Shown here piece after piece: positions 25,301 through 39,345 of a stretch of 64,000 bases of DNA. The notes below the pieces were generated by a model. That model worked only from the letters and a program-made list of their open reading frames with translations, was not told where the DNA came from and did not search any database. Numbering within the stretch: position 1 is the stretch's first letter; each line of letters opens with the position of its first letter. Both the position numbers and the translations under genes were made by a program. Source of the stretch: Prostheceraeus crozeri (lineage: Eukaryota > Platyhelminthes > Polycladida > Euryleptidae); the NCBI GenBank assembly GCA_907163375.1, contig CAJQUW010007952.1, positions 124,001 through 188,000 on the forward strand, in the 5' to 3' direction.

Positions 25301-27605
25301 TTCTTGTAATGCAGTATTATGACTTTCTCTTTTGATTTTGACTTTCTTGTAATGCAGTATTATGACTTTCTCTTTTGATTTTGACTTACTTGTAATGCAG
25401 TATTATGACTTTCTCTTTGATTTTGACTTTCTTGTAATGCAGTATTATGGCTTTCTCTTTTGATTTTGACTTTCTTGTAATGCAGTATTGTGACTTTCTC
25501 TTTTGATTTTGACTTTCTTGTAATGCAGTATTATGACTATATCTTTTGATTTTGACTTTCTTGTAATGCAGTATTGTGACTTTCTCTTTTGATTTTGACT
25601 TTCTTGTAATGCAGTATTATGACTATATCTTTTGATTTTGACTTTCTTGTAATACAGTATTTTGACTTTATGTTTTGATTTTGACTTTCTTGTAATTGAG
25701 TATTATGACTTTCTCTTTTGATTTTGACTTTCTTATAATGCAGTGTTATGACTTTATCTTTTGATTTTGACTTTCTTGTAATGCAGTATTGTGACTTTCT
25801 CTTTTGATTTAGACTTTCTTGTAATGCAGTATTATGACTTTCTCTTTTGATTTTGACTTTCTTGTAATGCAGTATTATGACTTTCTCTTTTGATTTTGAC
25901 TTTCTTGTAATGCAGTATTATAACTTTCTCTTTTGATTTTGACTTGCTTGTAATGCAGTATTATGACTTTCTCTTTTGATTTTGACTTTCTTGTAATGCA
26001 GTTTTGTGACTTTCTCTTTTGATTTTGACTTTCTTGTATTGCAGTATTATGACTTTCTCTTTTGATTTTGACTTTGTTGTAATGCAGTATTATGACTTTC
26101 TCTTTTGATTTTGACTTTGTTGTAATGCAGTATTGTGACTTTCTCTTTTGATTTTGACTTTCTTGTAATGCAGTATTATGACTTTCTCTTTTGATTTTGA
26201 CTTTCTTGTAATGCAGTATTATGACTTTCTCTTTTGATTTTGACTTTGTTGTAATGCAGTATTATGACTTTCTCTTTTGATTTTGACTTTCTTGTAATGC
26301 AGTATTGTGACTTTCTCTTTTTATTTTGACTTTCTTGTAATGCAGTATTATGACTTTCTCTTTTGATTTTGACTTTCTTGTAATGCAGTATTGTGACTTT
26401 ATGTTTTGATTTTGACTTTCTTGTAATGCAGTATTATGACTATATCTTTTGATTTTGACTTTCTTGTAATGCAGTATTGTGACTTTATGTTTTGATTTAG
26501 ACTTTCTTGTAATGCAGTATTATGACTTTCTCTTTTGATTTTGACTTTCTTGTAATGCAGTATTATGACTTTCTCTTTTGATTTTGACTTACTTGTAATG
26601 CAGTATTATGACTTTCTCTTTGATTTTGACTTTCTTGTAATGCAGTATTATGGCTTTCTCTTTTGATTTTGACTTTCTTGTAATGCAGTATTGTGACTTT
26701 ATGTTTTGATTTTGACTTTCTTGTAATGCAGTATTATGACTATATCTTTTGATTTTTACTTTCTTGTAATGCAGTATTGTGACTTTATGTTTTGATTTTG
26801 ACTTTCTTGTAATGCAGTATTATGACTTTCTCTTTTGATTTTGACTTTCTTGTAATGCAGTACTATGACTTTCTCTTTTGATTTTGACTTTCTTGTAATG
26901 CAGTATTATGACTTTCTCTTTTGATTTAGACTTTCTTGTAATGCAGTATTATGACTTTATCTTTTGATTTAGACTTTCTTGTAATGCAGTATTATGACTT
27001 TCTCTTTTGATTTAGACTTTCTTGTAATGCAGTATTATGACTATATCTTTTGATTTTGACTTTCTTGTAATGCAGTATTATGACTTTATGTTTTGATTTT
27101 GACTTTCTTGTAATGCAGTATTATGACTATATCTTTTGATTTTGACTTTGTTGTAATGCAGTATTATGGCTTTCTCTTTTGATTTTGATTTTCTTGTGAT
27201 GCAGTATTATGACTTTCTCTTTTGATTTTGACTTTCTTGTAATGCAGTATTATGACTTTCTCTTTTGATTTTGACTTTCTTGTAATGCAGTATTATGACT
27301 TTCTCTTTTGATTTTGACTTTGTTGTAATGCAGTATTATGACTTTCTCTTTTGATTTTGACTTTGTTGTAATGCAGTATTTCGACTATTTCTTTTGATTT
27401 TGACTTTCTTGTGATGCAGTATTATGACTTTCTCTTTTGATTTTGACTTTGTTGTAATGCAGTATTATGACTTTCTCTTTTGATTTTGACTTTCTTGTAA
27501 TGCAGTACTATGACTTTCTCTTTTGATTTTGACTTTCTTGTAATGCAGTATTTTGACTTTCTCTTTTGATTTTGACTTTCTTGTAATGCAGTGTTATGAC
27601 TTTCT
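22311..27605 (+). repeat. Copy B of the 5.6-kb tandem duplication
   Basis: It repeats the variant order of copy A. After the position of the 344-bp insertion in A, the offset drops from 5,631 to 5,287 bp, exactly 344 less (for example TATTTCGACTATTTC at 22090 and 27377, TACTATGAC at 22219 and 27506). Near 27605-27641 the match ends: A reads GATTTTGAC where B reads GATTTAGAC, followed by a GACTTTTTCT variant. B also inherits the 1,505-bp pair (22945 and 24450), so that duplication came before this one. Confidence 0.88.
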
Positions 27606-30600
27606 CTTTTGATTTAGACTTTCTTGTAATGCAGTATTATGACTTTTTCTTTTGATTTTGACTTTGTTGTAATGCAGTATTATGACTTTCTCTTTTGATT
27701 TTGACTTTGTTGTAATGCAGTATTATGACTTTCTCTTTTGATTTTGACCTACTTGTAATGCAGTATTATGACTTTCTCTTTGACTTTGACTTTCTTGTAA
27801 TGCAGTATTATGACTATATCTTTTGATTTTGACTTTCTTGTAATGCAGTGTTATGACTTTCTCTTTTGATTTTGACTTTCTTGTAATGCAGTATTGTGAC
27901 TTTCTCTTTTGATTTAGACTTTCTTGTAATGCAGCATTATGACTATATCTTTTGATTTTGACTTTCTTGTAATGCAGTATTATGACTTTCTCTTTTGATT
28001 TTGACTTTCTTGTTATGCAGTATTATGACTTTATGTTTTGATTTTGACTTGCTTGTAATGCAGTATTGTGACTTTCTCTTTTGATTTTGACTTTCTTGTA
28101 ATGCAGTATTATGACTTTATGTTTTGATTTTGACTTTCTTGTATTGCAGTACTATGACTTTCTCTTTTGATTTTGACTTTGTTGTAATGCAGTATTATGA
28201 CTTTCTCTTTTGATTTTGACTTTGTTGTAATGCAGTATTGTGACTTTCTCTTTTGATTTTGACTTTCTTGTAATGCAGTATTATGACTTTCTCTTTTGAT
28301 TTTGACTTTCTTGTAATGCAGTATTATGACTTTGTCTTTTGATTTTGACTTTCTTGTAATGCAGTATTGTGACTTTATGTTTTGATTTTCACTTTCTTGT
28401 AATGCAGTATTGTGACTTTCTCTTTTGATTTTGACTTTGTTGTAATGCAGTATTATGACTTTCTCTTTTGATTTTGACTTTCTTGTAATGCAGTATTATG
28501 ACTTTCTCTTTTGATTTTGACTTTCTTGTAATGCAGTATTATGACTTTCTCTTTTGATTTTGACTTTCTTGTAATGCAGTATTGTGACTTTATGTTTTGA
28601 TTTTGACTTTCTTGTAATGCAGTATTGTGACTTTCTCTTTTGATTTTGACTTTCTTGTAATGCAGTATTATGACTTTCTCTTTTGATTTTGACTTACTTG
28701 TAATGCAGTATTGTGACTTTATGTTTTGATTTTGACTTTCCTGTAATGCAGTGGTATGACTTTCTCTTTTGATTTTGACTTTGTTGTAATGCAGTATTGT
28801 GACTTTTTCTTTTGATTTTGACTTTCTTGTAATGCAGTATTATGACTATATCTTTTGATTTTGACTTTGTTGTAATGCAGTATTGTGACTTTCTCTTTTT
28901 ATTTTGACTTTCCTCTAATGCAGTATTATGACTATATCTTTTGATTTTGACTTTCTTGTAATGCAATATTGTGACTTTATGTTTTGATTTTGACTTTCTT
29001 GTAATGCAGTATTATGACTTTCTCTTTTGATTTTGACTTTCTTGTAATGCAGTATTTTGACTTTCTCTTTTGATTTTGACTTTCTTGTAATGCAGTGTTA
29101 TGACTTTCTCTTTTGATTTAGACTTTCTTGTAATGCAGTATTATGACTATATCTTTTGATTTTGACTTTCTTGCAATACAGTATTATGACTTTCTCTTTT
29201 GATTTTGACTTACTTGTAATGCAGTATTATGACTTTCTCTTTTGATTTTGACTTTGTTGTAATAAAGTATTTCGACTATTTCTTTTGATTTTGACTTTCT
29301 TGTAATGCAGTATTATGGCTTTCTCTTTTGATTTTGACTTTCTTGTAATGCAGTATTGTGACTTTATGTTTTGATTTTGACTTTCTTGTATTGCAGTATT
29401 ATGACTATATCTTTTGATTTTGACTTTCTTGTAATGCAGTTTTTCGACTTTCTCTTTTGATTTTGACTTTCTTGTAATGCAATATTATGACTTTCTCTTT
29501 TGATTTAGACTTTCTTGTAATGCAGTATTATGACTTTCTCTTTTTATTTTGACTTTCTTGTAATGCAGTATTATGACTTTCTCTTTTGATTTTGACTTTC
29601 TTGTAATGCAGTGTTGTGACTTTATGTTTTGATTTTGACTTTCTTGTAATGCAGTATTATGACTTTCTCTTTTGATTTTGACTTTCTTGTAATGCAGTAT
29701 TATGACTTTCTCTTTTGATTTTGACTTTCTTGTATTGCAGTATTATGACTTTCTCTTTTGATTTAGACTTTCTTGTAATGCAGTATTATGACTATATCTT
29801 TTGATTTTGACTTTCTTGTAATGCAGTATTATGACTTTATGTTTTGATTTTGACTTTCTTGTAATGCAGTATTATGACTTTCTCTTTTGATCTTGACTTT
29901 CTTGTAATGCAGTATTTCGACTTTCTCTTTTGATTTTGACTTTCTTGTAATGCAGTATTATGAATTTCTCTTTTGATTTAGACTTTCTTGTAATGCAGTA
30001 TTATGACTTTCTCTTTTGATTTTGACTTTGTTGTAATGCAGTATTATGACTTTCTCTTTTGATTTTGACTTTTTTGTAATGCAGTATTGTGACTTTATGT
30101 TTTGATTTTGACTTGCTTGCAATGCAGTATTGTGACTTTCTCTTTTGATTTTGACTTTCTTGTAATGCAGTATTATGACTTTGTCTTTTGATTTTGACTT
30201 TCTTGTAATGCAGTATTATGACTTTGTCTTTTGATTTTGACTTTCTTGTAATGCAGTATTATGACTTTCTCTTTTGATTTTGACTTTCTTGTAATGCAGT
30301 ATTGTGACTTTCTCTTTTGATTTTGACTTTCTTGTAATGCAGTATTATGACTATATCTTTTGATTTTGACTTTCTTGTAATACAGTATTGTGACTTTATG
30401 TTTTGATTTTGACTTTCTTGTAATTGAGTATTATGACTTTCTCTTTTGATTTTGACTTTCTTATAATGCAGTGTTATGACTTTCTCTTTTGATTTAGACT
30501 TTCTTGTAATGCAGTATTATGACTTTCTCTTTTTATTTTGACTTTCTTGTAATGCAGTATTATGACTTTCTCTTTTGATTTTGACTTTCTTGTAATGCAG

Positions 30601-33600
30601 TATTGTGACTTTATGTTTTGATTTTGACTTTCTTGTAATGCAGTATTATGACTTTCTCTTTTGATTTTGACTTACTTGTAATGCAGTATTATGACTTTCT
30701 CTTTTGATTTTGACTTTCTTGTAATGCAGTATTATGACTTTCTCTTTTGATTTAGACTTTCTTGTAATGCAGTATTATGACTTTATGTTTTGATTTTGAC
30801 TTTCTTGTAATGCAGTATTATGACTTTCTCTTTTGATCTTGACTTTCTTGTAATGCAGTATTTCGACTTTCTCTTTTGATTTAGACTTTCTTGTAATGCA
30901 GTATTATGACTTTCTCTTTTGATTTTGACTTTCTTGTAATGCAGTATTGTGACTTTATGTTTTGATTTTGACTTGCTTGCAATGCAGTATTGTGACTTTC
31001 TCTTTTGATTTTGACTTTCTTGTAATGCAGTATTATGACTTTCTCTTTTGATTTTGACTTTCTTGTAATGCAGTATTATGACTTTCTCTTTTGATTTTGA
31101 CTTTCTTGTAATGCAGTATTGTGACTATATCTTTTGATTTTGACTTTCTTGTAATGCAGTGTTATGACTTTATCTTTTGATTTTGACTTTCTTGTAATGC
31201 AGTATTGTGACTTTATGTTTTGATTTTGACTTTCTTGTATTGCAGTATTATGACTATATCTTTTGATTTTGACTTTCTTGTAATGCAGTATTTCGACTTT
31301 CTCTTTTGATTTTGACTTTCTTATAATGCAGTGTTATGACTTTATCTTTTGATTTTGACTTTCTTGTAATGCAGTATTGTGACTTTCTCTTTTGATTTAG
31401 ACTTTCTTGTAATGCAGTATTATGACTTTCTCTTTTGATTTTGACTTTCTTGTAATGCAGTATTTTGACTTTCTCTTTTGATTTTGACTTTCTTGTAATG
31501 CAGTGTTATGACTTTCTCTTTTGATTTAGACTTTCTTGTAATGCAGTATTATGACTTTCTCTTTTGATTTTGACTTTCTTGTAATGCAGTATTATGACTT
31601 TCTCTTTTGATTTTGACTTACTTGTAATGCAGTATTTTGACTTTCTCTTTTGATTTTGACTTTCTTGTAATGCAGTATTATGACTTTCTCTTTTGATTTT
31701 GACTTTCTTGTGATGCAGTATTATGACTTTCTCTTTTGATTTTGACTTTCTTGTAATGCAGTATTTCGACTATTTCTTTTGATTTTGACTTTCTTGTAAT
31801 GCAGTATTGTGACTTTATGTTTTGATTTTGACTTTCTTGTATTGCAGTATTATGACTATATCTTTTGATTTTGACTTTCTTGTAATGCAGTATTTCGACT
31901 TTCTCTTTTGATTTTGACTTTCTTGTAATGCAATATTTTGACTATATCTTTTGATTTAGACTTTCTTGTAATGCAGTATTATGACTTTCTCTTTTGATTT
32001 TGACTTTCTTGTAATGCAGTATTATGACTTTCTCTTTTGATTTTGACTTTCTTGTAATGCAGTATTGTGACTTTATGTTTTGATTTTGACTTTCTTGTAA
32101 TGCAGTATTGTGACTTTCTCTTTTGATTTTGACTTTGTTGTAATGCAGTATTATGACTTTCTCTTTTGATTTTGACTTTGTTGTAATGCAGTATTATGAC
32201 TTTCTCTTTTGATTTTGACTTTCTTGTAATGCAGTATTGTGACTTTATGTTTTGATTTTGACTTTGTTGCAATGCAGTATTATGACTTTCTCTTTTGATT
32301 TTGACTTTCTTGTAGTGCAGTATTATGACTTTATGTTTTGATTTTGACTTTGTTGTAATGCAGTATTGTGACTTTCTCTTTTGATTTTGACTTTCTTGTA
32401 ATGCAGTATTATGACTTTCTCTTTTGATTTAGACTTTCTTGTAATGCAGTATTATGACTTTCTCTTTTGATTTTGACTTTCTTGTAATGCAGTATTATGA
32501 CTTTCTCTTTTGATTTTGACTTTCTTGTAATGCAGTATTATGACTTTATGTTTTGATTTTGACTTTCTTGTAATGCAGTATTATGACTTTCTCTTTTGTT
32601 TTTTGACTTTCTTGTAATGCAGTATTATGACTTTCTCTTTTGATTTTGACTTTCTTGTAATGCAGTAGTATGACTTTCTCTTTTGATTTTGACTTTGTTG
32701 TAATGCAGTATTATGACTTACTCTTTTGATTTTGACTTTCTTGTAATGCAGTATTATGACTTTCTCTTTTGATTTTGACTTTCTTGTAATGCAGTATTTT
32801 GACTTTCTCTTTTGATTTTGACTTTCTTGTAATGCAGTGTTATGACTTTCTCTTTTGATTTAGACTTTCTTGTAATGCAGTATTATGACTTTCTCTTTTG
32901 ATTTTGACTTTGTTGTAATGCAGTATTATGACTTTCTCTTTTGATTTTGACTTTCTTGTAATGCAGTATTATGACTTTCTCTTTTGATTTTGACCTACTT
33001 GTAATGCAGTATTATGACTTTCTCTTTGATTTTGACTTTCTTGTAATGCAGTATTATGGGTTTCTCTTTTGATTTTGACTTTCTTGTAATGCAGTATTGT
33101 GACTTTCTCTTTTGATTTTGACTTTCTTGTAATGCAGTATTATGACTATATCTTTTGATTTTGACTTTCTTGTAATGCAGTATTGTGACTTTATGTTTTG
33201 ATTTTGACTTTCTTGTAATGCAGTATTTCGACTTTCTCTTTTGATTTTGACTTTCTTGTAATGCAATATTATGACTTTCTCTTTTGATTTAGACTTTCTT
33301 GTAATGCAGTATTATGACTTTATGTTTTGATTTTAACTTTCTTGTAATGCAGTACTATGACTTTCTCTTTTGATTTTGACTTTCTTGTAATGCAGTATTG
33401 TGACTTTATGTTTTGATTTTGACTTGCTTGCAATGCAGTATTGTGACTTTCTCTTTTGATTTTGACTTTGTTGTAATGCAGTATTATGACTTTATGTTTT
33501 GATTTTGACTTTGTTGTAATGCAGTATTATGACTTTCTCTTTTGATTTTGACTTTCTTGTAATGCAGTATTGTGACTTTCTCTTTTGATTTTGACTTTCT

Positions 33601-36600
33601 TGTAATGCAGTATTGTGACTTTCTCTTTTGATTTTGACTTTCTTGTAATGCAGTATTGTGACTTTCTCTTTTGATTTTGACTTTGTTGTAATGCAGTATT
33701 ATGACTTTCTCTTTTGATTTTGACTTTCTTGTAATGCAGTATTATGACTTTCTCTTTTGATTTTGACTTTCTTTTAATGCAGTATTATGACTTTATGTTT
33801 TGATTTTGACTTTCTTGTAATGCAGTATTATGACTTTCTCTTTTGTTTTTTGACTTTGTTGTAATGCAGTATTATGACTTTCTCTTTTGATTTTGACTTT
33901 CTTGTAATGCAGTATTATGACTTTCTCTTTTGATTTTGACTTTCTTGTAATGCAGTATTATGACTTTCTCTTTTGATTTTGACTTTCTTGTAATGCAGTA
34001 TTATGACTTTCTCTTTTGATTTTGACTTTCTTGTGATGCAGTATTATGACTTTCTCTTTTGATTTTGACTTACTTGTAATGCAGTATTATGACTTTCTCT
34101 TTTGATTTTGACCTACTTGTAATGCAGTATTATGACTTTGTCTTTGATTTTGACTTTCTTGTAATGCAGTATTATGGGTTTCTCTTTTGATTTTGACTTT
34201 CTTGTAATGCAGTATTGTGACTTTATGTTTTGATTTTGACTTTCTTGTAATGCAGTATTATGACTTTCTCTTTTGATTTTTACTTTCTTGTAATGCAGTA
34301 TTGTGACTTTATGTTTTGATTTTGACTTTCTTGTAATGCAGTATTATGACTTTCTCTTTTGATTTTGACTTTCTTGTAATGCAGTATTATGACTTTCTCT
34401 TTTGATTTTGACTTTCTTGTAATGCAATATTATGACTTTCTCTTTTGATTTAGACTTTCTTGTAATGCAGTATTATGACTTTCTCTTTTGATTTTGACTT
34501 TCTTGTAATGCAGTATTATGACTTTCTCTTTTGATTTTGACTTTCTTGTAATGCAGTATTATAACTTTCTCTTTTGATTTTGACTTTCTTGTAATGCAGT
34601 GTTATGACTTTCTCTTTTGATTTAGACTTTCTTGTATTGCAGTATTATGACTTTCTCTTTTGATTTTGACTTTGTTGTAATGCAGTATTATGGCTTTCTC
34701 TTTTGATTTTGACTTTCTTGTAATGCAGTATTTCGACTGTTTCTTTTGATTTTGACTTTCTTGTGATGCAGTATTATGACTTTCTCTTTTGATTTTGACT
34801 TTGTTGTAATGCAGTATTATGACTTTCTCTTTTGATTTTGACTTTCTTGTAATGCAGTATTATGACTTTCTCTTTTGATTTTGACTTTGTTGTAATGCAG
34901 TATTTTGACTTTCTCTTTTGATTTTGACTTTCTTGTAATGCAGTGTTATGACTTTCTCTTTTGATTTAGACTTTCTTGTAATGCAGTATTATAACTTTCT
35001 CTTTTGATTTTGACTTTCTTGTAATGCAGTATTATGACTTTCTCTTTTGATTTTGACTTTGTTGTAATGCAGTATTATGACTTTCTCTTTTGATTTTGAC
35101 TTTCTTGTAATGCAGTATTGTGACTTTCTCTTTTGATTTTGACTTTCTTGTAATGCAGTATTATGACTATATCTTTTGATTTTGACTTTCTTGTAATGCA
35201 GTATTGTGACTTTCTCTTTTGATTTTGACTTTCTTGTAATGCAGTATTATGACTATATCTTTTGATTTTGACTTTCTTGTAATACAGTATTGTGACTTTA
35301 TGTTTTGATTTTGACTTTCTTGTAATTGAGTATTATGACTTTCTCTTTTGATTTTGACTTTCTTATAATGCAGTGTTATGACTTTCTCTTTTGATTTTGA
35401 CTTTCTTGTAATGCAGTATTGTGACTTTCTCTTTTGATTTAGACTTTCTTGTAATGCAGTATTATGACTTTCTCTTTTGATTTTGACTTTCTTGTAATGC
35501 AGTATTATGACTTTCTCTTTTGATTTTGACTTTCTTGTAATGCAGTATTATAACTTTCTCTTTTGATTTTGACTTGCTTGTAATGCAGTATTGTGACTTT
35601 CTCTTTTGATTTTGACTTTCTTGTAATGCAGTATTGTGACTTTCTCTTTTGATTTTGACTTTTTTTATATTGCAGTATTATGACTTTCTCTTTTGATTTT
35701 GACTTTGTTGTAATGCAGTATTATGACTTTCTCTTTTGATTTTGACTTTGTTGTAATGCAGTATTGTGACTTTCTCTTTTGATTTTGACTTTCTTGTAAT
35801 GCAGTATTATGACTTTCTCTTTTGATTTTGACTTTCTTGTAATGCAGTATTATGACTTTCTCTTTTGATTTTGACTTACTTGTAATGCAGTATTATGACT
35901 TTCTCTTTTGATTTTGACTTTGTTGTAATGCAGTATTTTGACTTTCTCTTTTGATTTTGACTTTCTTGTAATGCAGTATTATGACTTTCTCTTTTGATTT
36001 TGACTTTCTTGTAATGCAGTATTGTGACTTTATGTTTTGATTTTGACTTTCTTGTACTGCAGTATTATGGCTTTCTCTTTTGATTTTGACTTTCTTGTAA
36101 TGCAGTATTGTGACTTTATGTTTTGATTTTGACTTTCTTGTAATGCAGTATTATGACTATATCTTTTGATTTTGACTTTCTTGTAATGCAGTATTAAGAC
36201 TTTATGTTTTGATTTAGACTTTCTTGTAATGCAGTATTGTGACTTTCTCTTTTGATTTTGACTTTTTTTGTATTGCAGTATTATGACTTTCTCTTTTGAT
36301 TTTGACTTTGTTGTAATGCAGTATTGTGACTTTCTCTTTTGATTTTGACTTTCTTGTAATGCAGTATTATGACTTTCTCTTTTGATTTTGACTTTCTTGT
36401 AATGCAGTATTATGACTTTCTCTTTTGATTTTGACTTACTTGTAATGCAGTATTATGACTTTCTCTTTTGATTTTGACTTTGTTGTAATGCAGTATTATG
36501 ACTTTCTCTTTTGATTTTGACTTTGTTGTAATGCAGTATTATGACTTTCTCTTTTGATTTTGACTTTCTTGTAATGCAGTATTGTGACTTTATGTTTTGA

Positions 36601-37104
36601 TTTTGACTTTCTTGTACTGCAGTATTATGACTTTCTCTTTTGATTTTGACTTTCTTGTAATGCAGTATTGTGACTTTATGTTTTGATTTTGACTTTCTTG
36701 TAATGCAGTATTATGACTATATCTTTTGATTTTGACTTTCTTGTAATGCAGCATTAAGACTTTATGTTTTGATTTAGACTTTCTTGTAATGCAGTATTAT
36801 GACTTTCTCTTTTGATTTTGACTTTCTTGTAATGCAGTATTATGACTTTCTCTTTTGATTTTGACTTACTTGTAATGCAGTATTATGACTTTCTCTTTTG
36901 ATTTTGACTTTGTTGTAATGCAGTATTTTGACTTTCTCTTTTGATTTTGACTTTCTTGTAATGCAGTGTTATGACTTTCTCTTTTGATTTAGACTTTCTT
37001 GTAATGCAGTATTATAACTTTCTCTTTTGATTTTGACTTTCTTGTAATGCAGTATTATGACTTTCTCTTTTGATTTTGACTTTGTTGTAATGCAGTATTA
37101 TGAC

Positions 37105-39345
37105 TTTCTCTTTTGATTTTGACTTTCTTGTAATGCAGTATTGTGACTTTCTCTTTTGATTTTGACTTTCTTGTAATGCAGTATTATGACTATATCTTTT
37201 GATTTTGACTTTCTTGTAATGCAGTATTGTGACTTTCTCTTTTGATTTTGACTTTCTTGTAATGCAGTATTATGACTATATCTTTTGATTTTGACTTTCT
37301 TGTAATACAGTATTGTGACTTTATGTTTTGATTTTGACTTTCTTGTAATTGAGTATTATGACTTTCTCTTTTGATTTTGACTTTCTTGTAATGCAGTATT
37401 ATGACTTTCTCTTTTGATTTTGACTTTCTTGTAATGCAGTATTATAACTTTCTCTTTTGATTTTGACTTGCTTGTAATGCAGTATTGTGACTTTCTCTTT
37501 TGATTTTGACTTTCTTGTAATGCAGTATTGTGACTTTCTCTTTTGATTTTGACTTTTTTTGTATTGCAGTATTATGACTTTCTCTTTTGATTTTGACTTT
37601 CTTGTAATGCAGTATTATGACTTTCTCTTTTGATTTTGACTTTCTTGTAATGCAGTATTATGACTTTCTCTTTTGATTTTGACTTTCTTGTAATGCAGTA
37701 TTATGACTTTCTCTTTTGATTTTGACTTACTTGTAATGCAGTATTATGACTTTCTCTTTTGATTTTGACTTTGTTGTAATGCAGTATTATGACTTTCTCT
37801 TTTGATTTTGACTTTGTTGTAATGCAGTATTATGACTTTCTCTTTTGATTTTGACTTTCTTGTAATGCAGTATTGTGACTTTATGTTTTGATTTTGACTT
37901 TCTTGTACTGCAGTATTATGGCTTTCTCTTTTGATTTTGACTTTCTTGTAATGCAGTATTGTGACTTTATGTTTTGATTTTGACTTTCTTGTAATGCAGT
38001 ATTATGACTATATCTTTTGATTTTGACTTTCTTGTAATGCAGTATTAAGACTTTATGTTTTGATTTAGACTTTCTTGTAATGCAGTATTGTGACTTTCTC
38101 TTTTGATTTTGACTTTTTTTGTATTGCAGTATTATGACTTTCTCTTTTGATTTTGACTTTGTTGTAATGCAGTATTGTGACTTTCTCTTTTGATTTTGAC
38201 TTTCTTGTAATGCAGTATTATGACTTTCTCTTTTGATTTTGACTTTCTTGTAATGCAGTATTGTGACTTTCTCTTTTGATTTTGACTTTCTTGTAATGCA
38301 GTATTATGACTATATCTTTTGATTTTGACTTTCTTGTAATGCAGTATTGTGACTTTCTCTTTTGATTTTGACTTTCTTGTAATGCAGTATTATGACTATA
38401 TCTTTTGATTTTGACTTTCTTGTAATACAGTATTGTGACTTTATGTTTTGATTTTGACTTTCTTGTAATTGAGTATTATGACTTTCTCTTTTGATTTTGA
38501 CTTTCTTGTAATGCAGTATTATGACTTTCTCTTTTGATTTTGACTTTCTTGTAATGCAGTATTATAACTTTCTCTTTTGATTTTGACTTGCTTGTAATGC
38601 AGTATTGTGACTTTCTCTTTTGATTTTGACTTTCTTGTAATGCAGTATTGTGACTTTCTCTTTTGATTTTGACTTTTTTTGTATTGCAGTATTATGACTT
38701 TCTCTTTTGATTTTGACTTTCTTGTAATGCAGTATTATGACTTTCTCTTTTGATTTTGACTTTCTTGTAATGCAGTATTATGACTTTCTCTTTTGATTTT
38801 GACTTTCTTGTAATGCAGTATTATGACTTTCTCTTTTGATTTTGACTTACTTGTAATGCAGTATTATGACTTTCTCTTTTGATTTTGACTTTGTTGTAAT
38901 GCAGTATTATGACTTTCTCTTTTGATTTTGACTTTGTTGTAATGCAGTATTATGACTTTCTCTTTTGATTTTGACTTTCTTGTAATGCAGTATTGTGACT
39001 TTATGTTTTGATTTTGACTTTCTTGTACTGCAGTATTATGGCTTTCTCTTTTGATTTTGACTTTCTTGTAATGCAGTATTGTGACTTTATGTTTTGATTT
39101 TGACTTTCTTGTAATGCAGTATTATGACTATATCTTTTGATTTTGACTTTCTTGTAATGCAGTATTAAGACTTTATGTTTTGATTTAGACTTTCTTGTAA
39201 TGCAGTATTGTGACTTTCTCTTTTGATTTTGACTTTTTTTGTATTGCAGTATTATGACTTTCTCTTTTGATTTTGACTTTGTTGTAATGCAGTATTGTGA
39301 CTTTCTCTTTTGATTTTGACTTTCTTGTAATGCAGTATTATGACT
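37105..39345 (+). repeat. Higher-order tandem duplication, offset 1,120 bp (26 units)
   Basis: Copy 1 is about 37105-38225, copy 2 about 38226-39345. A 44-bp unit with a long T run (GACTTTTTTTGTATTGCAG) starts its run at 37551 and 38111 in copy 1 and at 38671 and 39231 in copy 2, each pair 1,120 bp apart (26 x 43 plus 2). The GTAATTGAG marker gives the same offset (37349 and 38469). Everything compared between them was identical. Left of 37105 (GTTG) and right of 39380 (TATTATGAC in place of TATTGTGAC) the two copies differ, which sets the limits. Confidence 0.85.
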
